Source: Sphingomonadaceae bacterium (GTDB taxonomy: Bacteria; Pseudomonadota; Alphaproteobacteria; Sphingomonadales; Sphingomonadaceae). Taken from it: DNA of 64,000 nt. Made by a program: the position numbers and the translations under genes. Location: positions 1 to 64,000 of the forward strand of contig CANJCQ010000012.1 in assembly GCA_947473355.1 (NCBI GenBank). The letters are read 5' to 3'. Below, piece after piece: positions 56,434-64,000 of this stretch. Every line of letters begins with the position of its first letter. Position 1 is the first letter of the stretch. The notes under the pieces were generated by a model, which saw only the letters and a list, made by a program, of their open reading frames with translations, did no database searches and was not told the DNA's origin.

Positions 56434-56569
56434 AGCATCCTCCAAAGCGAGCGCGATTCACACGTTCTGAAAAGTCATTCGGCCAAAAGTACGGCACCAA
56501 ACCGCACGCCAGTGTACGCTCTCTTGGCTTCATACATGCCCTCATCTGGGCAAACAGTCAATACTAAAC

Positions 56570-56583
56570 GTACGCGTGTGTAC
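56570..56583 (+). promoter_or_regulatory. GTAC palindrome between PhyH and VOC genes
   Basis: GTACGCGTGTGTAC has arms GTAC/GTAC with a partly symmetrical centre. A related AGTGTACGCT lies at 56511-56520. Both are in the divergent promoter region. A TetR regulator gene lies just beyond the VOC gene and may bind here. Confidence 0.35.
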
Positions 56584-56662
56584 TCTTAGCCGTTGTCTGT
56601 CGCGAGCAGCCCTGCTATCGGTCCCGCTCGCAATCAGGGTAATCCGGCGAGGGAGAATACAG

Positions 56663-57622
56663 GTGTCTGAAGATATTGATTTTCGCATCGTACGGATGTT
56701 TCATCCCACCCAGTACACCCCTTCGCTCGATACCTCGGAGCAGTTCTTCGAGCGGTTTTTCGGGCGCCCAAGCAGCGCCGCCGAAACCGTGCTCAAGAAG
56801 ATCGTGCCGCCGGATTCGGGTTACCCGACCGACTACTGCGCCTTCACCACGATCCGCGACATCTTCTTCGATTCGCTTGTTCCGGAGAAATTCACGCCGG
56901 GCGGCGTGCAGGTATATCCATCAGTGAAGTTTCCCACGCTCAAGACCGTCGGCTGGTACACCGAGGGGCTTGGCGACCTGTTCGCCAAGCTGACCGCCAA
57001 TGGCTTCGCGATCACGAACACCATGGGCGAGCGGATGGAGGAGTTTCAGACCAAATTCCCGGTGCCCGGCGGCAAGCCGATGTTCTTCACCTCTCCTGAG
57101 GAAACCGGGCTGAAATATCAGTTTTTCGAGGAAGGTCCGTTTTTCTTCGATCCAAGGTCGGAGCCGGGCTGGGTGTTGCCTCCGATCGAGGAGAACTGCC
57201 CGTTCGGGCTCGAATTCTGCTCGCATCACGCCGTCCTGACCACCACGCCCGATCGCGCGCTCAGGCTGATGGTCGATATGCTCGGAGGCACGATCATCGA
57301 TCAGGGCCGCAACGAAGCGCTGCAAGCGGTCAGCACTTACGTCGCGCTGGCCGATGGGATTTTCGAATTTGCCATCCCTGATCAGGGAACCCCAGCCGCC
57401 GCCGCGCTAGCCGCGCAGGCGCCGCAGGACATCTATCATTCCCTGACCTGGAAGGTAAGCGATCTGGACCGGGTCGAACGTCACCTTGCGGCAATCGGCG
57501 CAGGCATTCAGACCCGCACGAATGACATGCTGATCGTCGATCCAGCCGGCGGCAATGGCATCCCCTGGGGCTTCACAACCAGCCTGCGCAGTGGTGATCC
57601 GCGGGGCGGCAATCAGTCCTGA
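56663..57622 (+). CDS. VOC-family (glyoxalase/extradiol fold) protein
   Basis: A 319-residue protein with two vicinal-oxygen-chelate modules. The first begins RIVRMFHPTQYTPSLDTSEQFFERFFG and the second EFCSHHAVLTTTPDRALRLMVDMLGGTIID. Possible metal ligands are the histidines in SHHAV and YHSLTW and an acidic residue near the end (MLIVDPAGGNGIPWGF). The start is a GTG at 56663 with a clear GGGAG site. It might be an extradiol-type dioxygenase, isomerase or lyase, but it is not close to XylE. It overlaps the end of the convergent TetR gene by 10 bp. Confidence 0.8.
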   Translation: MSEDIDFRIVRMFHPTQYTPSLDTSEQFFERFFGRPSSAAETVLKKIVPPDSGYPTDYCAFTTIRDIFFDSLVPEKFTPGGVQVYPSVKFPTLKTVGWYTEGLGDLFAKLTANGFAITNTMGERMEEFQTKFPVPGGKPMFFTSPEETGLKYQFFEEGPFFFDPRSEPGWVLPPIEENCPFGLEFCSHHAVLTTTPDRALRLMVDMLGGTIIDQGRNEALQAVSTYVALADGIFEFAIPDQGTPAAAALAAQAPQDIYHSLTWKVSDLDRVERHLAAIGAGIQTRTNDMLIVDPAGGNGIPWGFTTSLRSGDPRGGNQS

Positions 57623-58194
57623 TCGGTGAACAATGCCCGCTGCAACAAGTGGCGAATCCGCTGTTTCACCTGCTTTTGTCCGGCTGGCGACAAACGGTGC
57701 ATCCCGGCGAGCGCCATGCCGAAGGCGATTCGGAAATCTTCCATCGTCGCGCCTTCACGCACGATACCGGCGGCCTTGCCTGACTTTACCAGCGGCTTGA
57801 ATGCTGCCGCCATCCGGCTGACATGCTCCTGATACCATGCCATGTCCGGGCTCAGCACGACATGAAACAGGCTGCGGTCGTCCATCATCATGCCAAGCAC
57901 GAAATTGAACAGGTCGACAATGCCATGCTCGTCACCACGAACCTTCGCCGATCGGGCTTCAATCTTCGCCACGTCGCGCTCATAGATTTCCGCAGCGAGT
58001 TCCTGTCGTGATGTGAAATTGCGGTAGAGCGTGGTGCGGCTCACCCCTGCTCTTGCCGCGACTTCTTCCAGCGGCGCGTCCGGCCCGAATTCAGCGAAGA
58101 CCTCACGCGCGGCGGCAATCAGCCTGGTCCTGTTTCTAGCCGCATCCTGTCGCTGTGGTGGCGGGGTAACCTTGGACAAGGCGCATATCTCCAT
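57613..58194 (-). CDS. TetR-family transcriptional regulator
   Basis: A 193-residue regulator. The N-terminal helix-turn-helix is RNRTRLIAAAREVFAEFGPDAPLEEVAARAGVSRTTLYRNFTSRQEL (landmarks only; about residues 20-66). The C-terminal ligand domain is all-helical and similar to regulators of aromatic degradation. The ATG at 58194 fits the usual length; longer in-frame starts exist. It converges with the VOC gene and shares direction with the upstream CMD-like gene at 58305. It may control the PhyH/VOC pair or the TonB receptor. Confidence 0.87.
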   Translation of the reverse strand: MEICALSKVTPPPQRQDAARNRTRLIAAAREVFAEFGPDAPLEEVAARAGVSRTTLYRNFTSRQELAAEIYERDVAKIEARSAKVRGDEHGIVDLFNFVLGMMMDDRSLFHVVLSPDMAWYQEHVSRMAAAFKPLVKSGKAAGIVREGATMEDFRIAFGMALAGMHRLSPAGQKQVKQRIRHLLQRALFTDQD

Positions 58195-58304
58195 CAGGCT
58201 GCGAATCCGGGGCCGGATAGCAAGGCACACCGACCTTGTCACACCGCACTCCGGAAAAATCCAAGCACCGCATCGGCAGATACACGGAGTTCAGGTCACG
58301 GAGT

Positions 58305-58898
58305 TCAGGGCGTGCCGTATTTTTCGGCCAATGCCGCCCCCGCTTCGCCGACCTCGGGCTGAATGCGCAAACCGTTCAGGACTGCGGCGAACATGATGTA
58401 GTTCCCGATGGTGAAAACAAGGTCCATCATCTGCTTGTGATCGTAATGTTCGGTCAGCTTGGACCAGGTCTCATCGTCGATGGTATAGCCATCCCGCATC
58501 TGGTCGACCGTCTGCAACAAGGTCCGATCCAGACTGCTCCACATCGGCGCATCCGGCCCCAGCTTCACTGCTTCGATTTCCGCGTCAGTGAAGCCGATCC
58601 TGCGGCTCTCGCGGATGTGGCTGAGCCACTCATAGTCGGACTTGCAGGTCCATGCGACATAGAGTGTCACCAGTTCGCGCTCGCGGTGTGGAACCGCCGA
58701 ATTCATCATCAGGTGCTTGTTGTAGGTCAGGAACGGCCGCGTAAGCCCCGGGTTCTGCGCGAGGATCGAGATGCTGTCGTACATGGGCCCGTTTTCCCAC
58801 GCGGCGGGACCTTCCAGGACGGCAAAGACGTCACGCGCCTCATCGGTCCATTCGGAGCGCTTGAGCGGGGGAATTCGGGGCTTTGAGGTTTCCGGCAT
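58305..58898 (-). CDS. Carboxymuconolactone decarboxylase-like protein
   Basis: A 197-residue helical CMD-family protein: HRERELVTLYVAWTCKSDYEWLSHIRESRRIGFTDAEIEAVK (residues about 70-112). It keeps the glutamate, one cysteine and one histidine of the family, and lacks the CxxC of AhpD. It is related to the protein at 44404. It is divergent from the TonB receptor gene across a 358-bp spacer containing the recurring palindrome, so both CMD-like genes in the island sit next to this element. Function unknown. Confidence 0.82.
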   Translation of the reverse strand: MPETSKPRIPPLKRSEWTDEARDVFAVLEGPAAWENGPMYDSISILAQNPGLTRPFLTYNKHLMMNSAVPHRERELVTLYVAWTCKSDYEWLSHIRESRRIGFTDAEIEAVKLGPDAPMWSSLDRTLLQTVDQMRDGYTIDDETWSKLTEHYDHKQMMDLVFTIGNYIMFAAVLNGLRIQPEVGEAGAALAEKYGTP

Positions 58899-59256
58899 GG
58901 CAATAGTCCTTTCGTCGATTTGTCGCTCAGTCGATCAACCGAGCCAGGCAATAGTCTGAATTCAGTGGCAGCCCTTTTGGATAAACATTCCCGCCCCAGA
59001 TCGCCCCGCTCCAGATCGCGTGGTCAATTCGCCGCACTCGCAGTGTCTGCAGCTGGCCACGACACATAGACCGGCGCGCATAAGTGTTGCCAGGATGCCA
59101 CGATCTGACCGGGGGGACATCCCATTTCCTTGACAGGAAAGCACTGCTTCTAGACACACCCATTGAAATATACTAACCTTCTAGCGTTCTAAGTCGCCAT
59201 AGCGAATGTCGTTCAGGGCAAGCAAGCCCGGAAATTTGGCTCGGGAGTGAGGTAAA
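58899..59256. promoter_or_regulatory. Divergent promoter region, CMD-like/TonB receptor genes
   Basis: A 358-bp spacer without a gene. TATACT at 59169-59174 is a plausible rightward -10, followed by CTAACC and the palindrome copy at 59177-59193. TTGACA occurs at 59130-59135 but is too far from that -10 for a standard promoter. The receptor start at 59257 is preceded by GGGAGTGAGG. Confidence 0.6.
59177..59193 (+). promoter_or_regulatory. Copy of the recurring 17-bp palindrome
   Basis: CCTTCTAGCGTTCTAAG; less symmetrical than the other copies but aligned gap-free with them at TTCTAG and CTA. It directly follows TATACTAA, as at 47550. Confidence 0.5.
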
Positions 59257-61686
59257 ATGATCAGAAGATTCAGCAAAGGCGCGCTCCTGGCTTCAGTTGC
59301 GGCCGCTTTGGCCACCCCGGTTACCCCGGCCTTTGCCGAGGATATTAACGAGGAAATCATCGTTCAGGCGCGAAAGCGCGACGAATCGATCATGAATGTG
59401 CCCGTGGTCGCATCTGTCATCGGTGCGGCAAAGCTCGACCAGTATGCGGTCGGCGGCGTTGAGGATATTGCCGACAAGGTTACCGGGCTCAACTATCAGT
59501 CCGGCAACAATGCATCCGGAACCTTGGTCTCCCTGCGCGGTGTCGGCACCAACTCAAACAACCCTGCTGTCGACCAGTCGGTCGCGCTGGTGGTTGATGG
59601 CCAGCAGTTCACCCAGGGCCTTGCCTTTCGCGCCGCGACATTCGACATGGCGCGCGTCGAAGTGCTCAAAGGTCCTCAGGCGCTGTTCTTCGGCAAGGCG
59701 GCACCGGGTGGCGTGATCTCGATCCGCACGGCGGATCCGGGCGACAGGTTGGAACTTCTCGGTCGCGCCGGCTATGAATTCGAAGCGCAGAAGCAGGTGT
59801 ATGAGGCGGTCGTTTCCGGGCCAGTCTCCAGCACCCTGGGCCTGCGACTGGCGGCACAGTATTCGGACGCCAACGGCTATTTCCACAACCTGTCGAACCC
59901 GGTCGCGGGGCCATTCGCTTTCGGTGCGCTGGCACCCGTCAACAAGCGGACAAACAACAACGAGACCTTCATCCTGCGGGGAACCGCGGTGTGGAATCCC
60001 GTGGATACGTTCAGCGCTCGCCTCAAGTTCAATTATGTCCGGGACGAGATCCAGGGCTGGGGCTCGATGGGCCAGATGGTTTCGTGCCCCGAGGGAACCG
60101 CACCCCGCCTGCCGATCCCCTATGCCGCGATTGCCGGCGACGACTGCAAGCTCGACCGCAACTACTATGGTCCCGACGTCAAGCAGGCAAGCTTCGGTGA
60201 CGGCACGCTGCAGAACAACGGCGTCGAGTTCAACCTGAGCGAACAGTATTTCGGTTCGCTGGAATTGAACTACGACATTTCGCCCACCTTGTCGCTGACA
60301 TCACTCTCGACTTACTATGACGTTGCGCAAAAGAGCCTGGGCAATGTCACGATCTCGTCCAACGTCGGCCCGGTTTTCATGCTCGACGGGACCTGGGACA
60401 GGAAGGACTTCACCCAGGAGCTGCGCCTGACCTCCGATCTGTCGGGTCCGTTCAATTTCATGCTGGGCGGCTTTTATCAGAAGGCCGACCTGACCTATGC
60501 CTTCGACCTGCCGGTCAACAAGGAACTGATCGCGTTCGGCATTCCGCTGCCAACCAGCCTCGGGCAGTTCAAATCAGACATCGCGATCGACACCTATTCA
60601 CTCTTTGGGCAAGGTCTGTTCAAGATTACCCCCCAGCTTGAACTGGGCTTCGGCGCGCGTTGGACATCCGAAAAGCGCGGCATCGTGCCGACGCTGGTCA
60701 CCGGGCCGTCCTATTCGCCTGCGGGGATTGTCCTGCCGATCGTGACCAATCGCCTGTCTGCCAACAACTGGTCGCCTGAACTGTCTCTCACCTACCGGCC
60801 GAATGATAACCTGACGGTGTTCTTCAACCTGAAGCAGGCCTACAAGTCCGGCTCGTTCGATGTTGGCGGCACCATCAGCCCCAATACAAACATTTCCTTT
60901 GGCGATGAACGCGTGCGCGGCGGCGAACTGGGCCTGAAGAGCCGGATGCTCGATGGCGCGCTGCGCTTCAACATCGCCGGCTATTACCAGAACTTCAAGG
61001 ACATGCAGGTGAAGGCCGGATCGGTCGTCAGCAATGGCGGCATTGCAGTACGCACGCTCAACGCCGCCTCCGCCGAGATCTATGGCATCGATATGGACTT
61101 CAGCTATTCGCCGCCGCAGGCAAAGGGCCTGTCGATCTATGGCGGGGTCAACTGGAACCTGGCCAAGTACAAGGATTTCGCGGTCGCTCCGTGCTGGTGG
61201 GGCCAGCTTGCCAGTGAAGGCTGCAACCAGTTGCTTGATGTGACGACTGGCCGCTTTTCGGCCCAGAACCTCAAGGGACAACGGCTGCTGCGCGCGCCCG
61301 AATGGACTGCGAATGCCGGGTTCGACTATGAAGCTCCGATTTCGGACAGCCTCAAATTCCGCTTCGGCGGCAACCTTGCCTATTCATCGTCCTATTCGAC
61401 AACCATCGAGAACTACTACTTCCAGGAAGGCTATGCGAAGCTCGGCGCAACGCTGGGTATTGGCAGCCAGAATGGCCGATGGATGGTCGAATTGATCGGT
61501 GACAACCTCACTGACAAGCTGACAGTGGGAAGCTGCTTTGTCGAACCGGTTGCAGATTCGATCGTGCTTGCCCGCAGCGCAAATCGCAACGGTGCGGCGA
61601 CCAGGGGCCCCACGGGAGTTGGCGAAGTCATGTGCGCACCCAATCCGGGGCGCTCGCTGTTCCTGCGTCTGACAGTCCGGAACTGA
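59257..61686 (+). CDS. TonB-dependent outer-membrane receptor
   Basis: An 809-residue receptor. The signal peptide ends near residue 27 (TPAFAE), followed by EEIIVQARKRDESIMNVPVV. The plug has RVEVLKGPQALFFGKAAPGGVI and the barrel ends LRLTVRN, with the final residue Asn instead of the usual Phe. The plug motif is FFGKAAPGG rather than LFGRNTTGG as in the other two intact receptors, marking a different subgroup. It is under a copy of the recurring palindrome. It probably brings the island's main substrate across the outer membrane. Confidence 0.93.
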   Translation: MIRRFSKGALLASVAAALATPVTPAFAEDINEEIIVQARKRDESIMNVPVVASVIGAAKLDQYAVGGVEDIADKVTGLNYQSGNNASGTLVSLRGVGTNSNNPAVDQSVALVVDGQQFTQGLAFRAATFDMARVEVLKGPQALFFGKAAPGGVISIRTADPGDRLELLGRAGYEFEAQKQVYEAVVSGPVSSTLGLRLAAQYSDANGYFHNLSNPVAGPFAFGALAPVNKRTNNNETFILRGTAVWNPVDTFSARLKFNYVRDEIQGWGSMGQMVSCPEGTAPRLPIPYAAIAGDDCKLDRNYYGPDVKQASFGDGTLQNNGVEFNLSEQYFGSLELNYDISPTLSLTSLSTYYDVAQKSLGNVTISSNVGPVFMLDGTWDRKDFTQELRLTSDLSGPFNFMLGGFYQKADLTYAFDLPVNKELIAFGIPLPTSLGQFKSDIAIDTYSLFGQGLFKITPQLELGFGARWTSEKRGIVPTLVTGPSYSPAGIVLPIVTNRLSANNWSPELSLTYRPNDNLTVFFNLKQAYKSGSFDVGGTISPNTNISFGDERVRGGELGLKSRMLDGALRFNIAGYYQNFKDMQVKAGSVVSNGGIAVRTLNAASAEIYGIDMDFSYSPPQAKGLSIYGGVNWNLAKYKDFAVAPCWWGQLASEGCNQLLDVTTGRFSAQNLKGQRLLRAPEWTANAGFDYEAPISDSLKFRFGGNLAYSSSYSTTIENYYFQEGYAKLGATLGIGSQNGRWMVELIGDNLTDKLTVGSCFVEPVADSIVLARSANRNGAATRGPTGVGEVMCAPNPGRSLFLRLTVRN

Positions 61687-61700
61687 TGCACCGAGACCCG

Positions 61701-61725
61701 CCGCCGCGTGGATTCCACGCGGCGG
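61701..61725. terminator. Bidirectional hairpin terminator
   Basis: CCGCCGCGTGG at 61701-61711 pairs perfectly with CCACGCGGCGG at 61715-61725 around the three-base loop ATT. It lies between the receptor stop (61686) and the convergent TauD-like stop (61753). Confidence 0.8.
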
Positions 61726-61752
61726 GGTTCGATCAATCCAGCGGCCCCACAG

Positions 61753-62586
61753 TCACCGGGGCTTTTCTCCAGCCAGGGTGATCCGGCGCATTACCCGGCG
61801 ATGACCATGATAGTCATTGATCGGGTTGTGCTGCGCTGCGCGATTGTCCCAGAAGGCGATGCTGCCCTTCTGCCAGCGGAACCGGCAGGTGAATTCGGGC
61901 TTCACCTGGTGCTGGAACAGAAATTCCAGAATTGGCCTGCTCTCTGCTTCGGTCATGCCCTTGAAGTGCGAGGTGTGGGCGATGTTGACATAGAGCAGCT
62001 TGCGGCCCGTCTCCGGGTGGGTGCGCACAACGGGGTGTTCAGCGATGTGGTCGCTGACGGTTGCCTGGTCGCCGGCATTGCGGATCATGTCCTCGCGGGT
62101 CTTGGAAACGTCGGCCTTGGCCGATGTGCTGACCCCGGTCAGACCGTCAAGGAAACCGCGCAGTGGCTCCGACAGGGTCTCGTAGGCCAGGTATTGGTTG
62201 GCGAACAAGGTGTCTCCGCCATAGGGCGGCACTTCCATAGCATAGAGCATCGAGCCCATCGGAGGCGCTTCGAGATAGGTTGTGTCCGCATGCCAGATGC
62301 CGCCGAAGTTGTTTCGTTCGTGCTCAAGTTTGGCGATCTGGGTGATCATCGGATAGCCGGGGATGCCAGGAAGCATGGGATATTGCGCCGGCGCGCCGAA
62401 AGCTTCGGCAAAGGCCAGGTACGCGTCCATCGTCATGTCCTGATCGCGCAGGAAGATGACGAGATGATCGAGCAGCGCCTGCCGGACTTCGGCCACGGTC
62501 CCGGCATCCAGTCCCTTGCCGATATCCAGGCCGTCAATCTCGGCGCCCATTGCTCCGGCTATCGGCCTTATTGTTATCCTGCCCAT
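61753..62586 (-). CDS. TauD/TfdA-family Fe(II)/2-oxoglutarate dioxygenase
   Basis: A 277-residue dioxygenase close to the TauD/TfdA core: GAEIDGLDIGKG, His99-x-Asp101 in GIWHADTTYLE, GGDTLFANQYLAYETL, and the distal histidine and arginine in WDNRAAQHNPINDYHGHRR. The ATG at 62586 gives the family length and lies 28 bp after the IclR stop, so both genes probably share a transcript. TfdA-type members cleave aryl-ether acids, and others act on sulfonates; the substrate here is unknown. Confidence 0.91.
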   Translation of the reverse strand: MGRITIRPIAGAMGAEIDGLDIGKGLDAGTVAEVRQALLDHLVIFLRDQDMTMDAYLAFAEAFGAPAQYPMLPGIPGYPMITQIAKLEHERNNFGGIWHADTTYLEAPPMGSMLYAMEVPPYGGDTLFANQYLAYETLSEPLRGFLDGLTGVSTSAKADVSKTREDMIRNAGDQATVSDHIAEHPVVRTHPETGRKLLYVNIAHTSHFKGMTEAESRPILEFLFQHQVKPEFTCRFRWQKGSIAFWDNRAAQHNPINDYHGHRRVMRRITLAGEKPR

Positions 62587-62614
62587 GCTCAAGTCCTCGA
62601 TTGTTATCGCGTCT

Positions 62615-63361
62615 TCACGCAGCGATTGGCTGTTCCGAAAGACACTCTCCTGCAGCCATGAGCGCCTTTGCGAATTCCCTGAATTGCGGGTCCATGCGGT
62701 GCGATGGCCCCGCGATCGCCAACCCGTAGAGTTCATTGTTCAGCCACACAGGCACCGCCACTGCGGTCACATCGGGCACATTCTCGCCTTGCGTCACGAA
62801 GCAGCCGTTTGCGCGGCCAACTTCCAGATCGGCGAGCAGGCCCTCGATCGTGGTGATGGTATTCCGGGTAACTTTTACAGGCGGGTTTCGGGCCAGAACT
62901 TCTGCGACGTTTGCTGGGCTCATGTTGGAAAGCACGGCCTTGCCGATGCAGGTCGAGTGGAGCGGCTTGGCATCGCCTGGTTGCGCGCTGTAGCGAATCA
63001 CCTCCGGGCTTTCGAGCACTTCGAGATAGACCACCCCGTCGCCCTGACGCTTGCCGAGGATCACCGTCTCGCGCGTGGCCTCGCGCAGACCCTGCATCGC
63101 CGGCAACAAGCGCTGCAGCACCGGGTCATGCGCGAGGATGGCCGCGCCAAGGTCAAAGAGGCGGCGCGTTGGATATAAGTCCTTCCGGCGCCCCGATTGG
63201 TAAAGGTAGGCCCGCTTCAGGAGTGTATGGACCAGTGAATGGCAGGTGCTGGCAGGAATTCTGCAGACCTCGGCGATCTCCTTGAGCGACAGGGGGCGCT
63301 TTTCGCGTTCGAACATCTCCAGAATGGCCAATGCGCGCTCAACGCTGTTCATATCCGACAT
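62615..63361 (-). CDS. IclR-family transcriptional regulator
   Basis: A 248-residue regulator. The N-terminal winged helix is SVERALAILEMFEREKRPLSLKEIAEVCRIPASTCHSLVHTLLKRAYL (about residues 6-53). The C-terminal IclR effector domain has SNMSPANVAEVLARNPP and VTAVAVPVWLNNELYGLAIAGP. The ATG at 63361 is preceded by GGAG. IclR regulators often activate aromatic catabolism operons. It is a candidate to control its own operon with the TauD-like gene, and a possible candidate for the recurring palindrome. Its upstream region (63362-63480) is AT-rich. Confidence 0.9.
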   Translation of the reverse strand: MSDMNSVERALAILEMFEREKRPLSLKEIAEVCRIPASTCHSLVHTLLKRAYLYQSGRRKDLYPTRRLFDLGAAILAHDPVLQRLLPAMQGLREATRETVILGKRQGDGVVYLEVLESPEVIRYSAQPGDAKPLHSTCIGKAVLSNMSPANVAEVLARNPPVKVTRNTITTIEGLLADLEVGRANGCFVTQGENVPDVTAVAVPVWLNNELYGLAIAGPSHRMDPQFREFAKALMAAGECLSEQPIAA

Positions 63362-63517
63362 GCTCGCTCCGGCTCCACTGGCTGCCGCCGCAGCCCGGCT
63401 TCGATGCCCGATCCCGACGCGCACGGCAAGTCAAATTCTTATATCTGAATTTATATTCCTATATAAAATCCTCCTTGCTTAGGTGAACGCCCTCGCTGGC
63501 CTTGCCACGCTGGAAGG

Positions 63518-63901
63518 ATGCCAAACGGCGTTGCAGAATATCGCGTGGGTGAGGCTTTTATCGACGAAATCTGCGGTGAGAATGATTGGGCCCGAATTGC
63601 CATCGAGCACGGCCACTTCTCCCTCGCCGACATTCCTAAGGAACTGCTTTCGCCCGAGAAGTCAGACGAGCGGCAAGCATTTTTGGCTTCACAAGTGACC
63701 GATGACAAGAAGCGGGACCACGCCAAATCCCGCGTTGAGCAGCGCATGTCATATCTGAAGGCGAGACGTAAGCTGTATGGCAATGGCTTGGATTCCGATG
63801 ACGCGAACGAAGCCATGTTATCGGAGGGGTTCATCGTGGTCACGGACGACCTAATCGAAGAAGAGCTCAAAATTCTGAATAATGGAGGCCGTGATGATTA
63901 G
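63518..63901 (+). CDS. Hypothetical protein, possible first gene of a two-gene module
   Basis: A 127-residue, highly charged protein without a recognised domain. It has a basic middle (KKRDHAKSRVEQRMSYLKARRKLYG) and an acidic C-terminus (VVTDDLIEEELKILNNGG). An ATG at 63518 is preceded closely by GGAAGG, so the true start may lie slightly further downstream. It overlaps the following DUF4258-like gene by 8 bp. The tight pairing of small genes resembles toxin-antitoxin or plasmid-type modules, but no family match supports that. Lower GC than the catabolic island suggests separate origin. Confidence 0.55.
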   Translation: MPNGVAEYRVGEAFIDEICGENDWARIAIEHGHFSLADIPKELLSPEKSDERQAFLASQVTDDKKRDHAKSRVEQRMSYLKARRKLYGNGLDSDDANEAMLSEGFIVVTDDLIEEELKILNNGGRDD

Positions 63902-64000
63902 AATTCATTGCGATGTTTCTAATATAATGACCAGCCATGCGCTTCGCCGTCAAAAGCAAAGGTCAATTCCACAGGCTGTGATCGATGCTTTGCTTGATTT
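63894..64000 (+). CDS. DUF4258-like protein, truncated by the window edge
   Basis: The first 35 codons are visible: an ATG at 63894 (or GTG at 63891) after GGAGG, reading MIRIHCDVSNIMTSHALR and then RRQKQRSIPQAVIDALLDF. The segment HALRRQKQRSIPQAVIDALLDF-like is the usual N-terminal helix of DUF4258 proteins, which are often found in mobile or toxin-antitoxin-like contexts. The rest lies outside the window. Confidence 0.5.
   Translation, partial: MIRIHCDVSNIMTSHALRRQKQRSIPQAVIDALLD

Noticed and set aside
59130..59174. A standard sigma-70 promoter using TTGACA at 59130 with TATACT at 59169
   Set aside because: The spacing is 33 bp, far from the usual 16-18 bp, so the two elements do not belong together.

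Overview
The window is GC-rich DNA, almost certainly from a sphingomonad-type alphaproteobacterium (Novosphingobium/Sphingobium/Sphingomonas). That judgement rests on the repeated TonB-dependent receptors with an IVVTAQRREE-type start of the mature region, mosaic aromatic catabolism operons, class III CoA-transferases, carboxymuconolactone-decarboxylase-like proteins and SnoaL-like proteins. No rRNA, tRNA, CRISPR array or replication gene was seen.

Left third (1-23.8 kb): accessory and rearranged. A complete IS66-family element (135-3300) has matching ends, an 8-bp target duplication and a SEC-C passenger gene. It is followed by SDR, phosphotriesterase-like hydrolase and TonB receptor genes, an AraC-type regulator and a divergent P450. 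At about 10.85 kb two truncated genes meet head to head: the C-terminus of a carboxylic acid reductase and a TonB receptor lacking its signal peptide and most of its plug. The receptor remnant is translationally coupled to a TPR-sulfotransferase, an exported serine hydrolase and an MFS transporter. An XRE regulator and a decayed IS3 element follow, then a beta-propeller protein and another TonB receptor.

Right two thirds (23.8-63.4 kb): a dense catabolic island with two separate aromatic ring-cleavage modules. Module A (23.8-28.6 kb, minus strand) has a LigAB-type extradiol dioxygenase, a NahD-like chromene-carboxylate isomerase, a NahE-like hydratase-aldolase and an aldehyde dehydrogenase. 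This set would take a dihydroxylated bicyclic or substituted aromatic to an aromatic acid plus pyruvate. Module B is a catechol meta pathway spread over several operons: a two-component flavin monooxygenase (33.7 and 30.4 kb), XylT ferredoxin and XylE catechol 2,3-dioxygenase (48.8-50.0 kb), a meta-cleavage-product hydrolase (29.6 kb), and the hydratase, acetaldehyde dehydrogenase and aldolase (41.5-44.2 kb). Around these are a 3-ketosteroid-dehydrogenase-like flavoprotein, a P450, a heteromeric class III CoA-transferase pair, two luciferase-like monooxygenases, an amidohydrolase, a Baeyer-Villiger monooxygenase, four SDRs, two TauD-like and one PhyH-like oxygenase, a small-molecule kinase, another TonB receptor, and GntR, TetR and IclR regulators. 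The actual substrate cannot be read from sequence; an alicyclic/aromatic polycycle (terpenoid-, steroid- or PAH-like) fits best.

The most striking unexplained signal is a 17-bp imperfect palindrome centred on CTAGCATGTTAG. It recurs at six intergenic positions (28712, 35028, 44304, 47562, 48754, 59177), each in a promoter region of the island, and suggests one regulator ties these scattered operons into a single regulon. The right edge holds a hypothetical gene and the start of a DUF4258-like gene.
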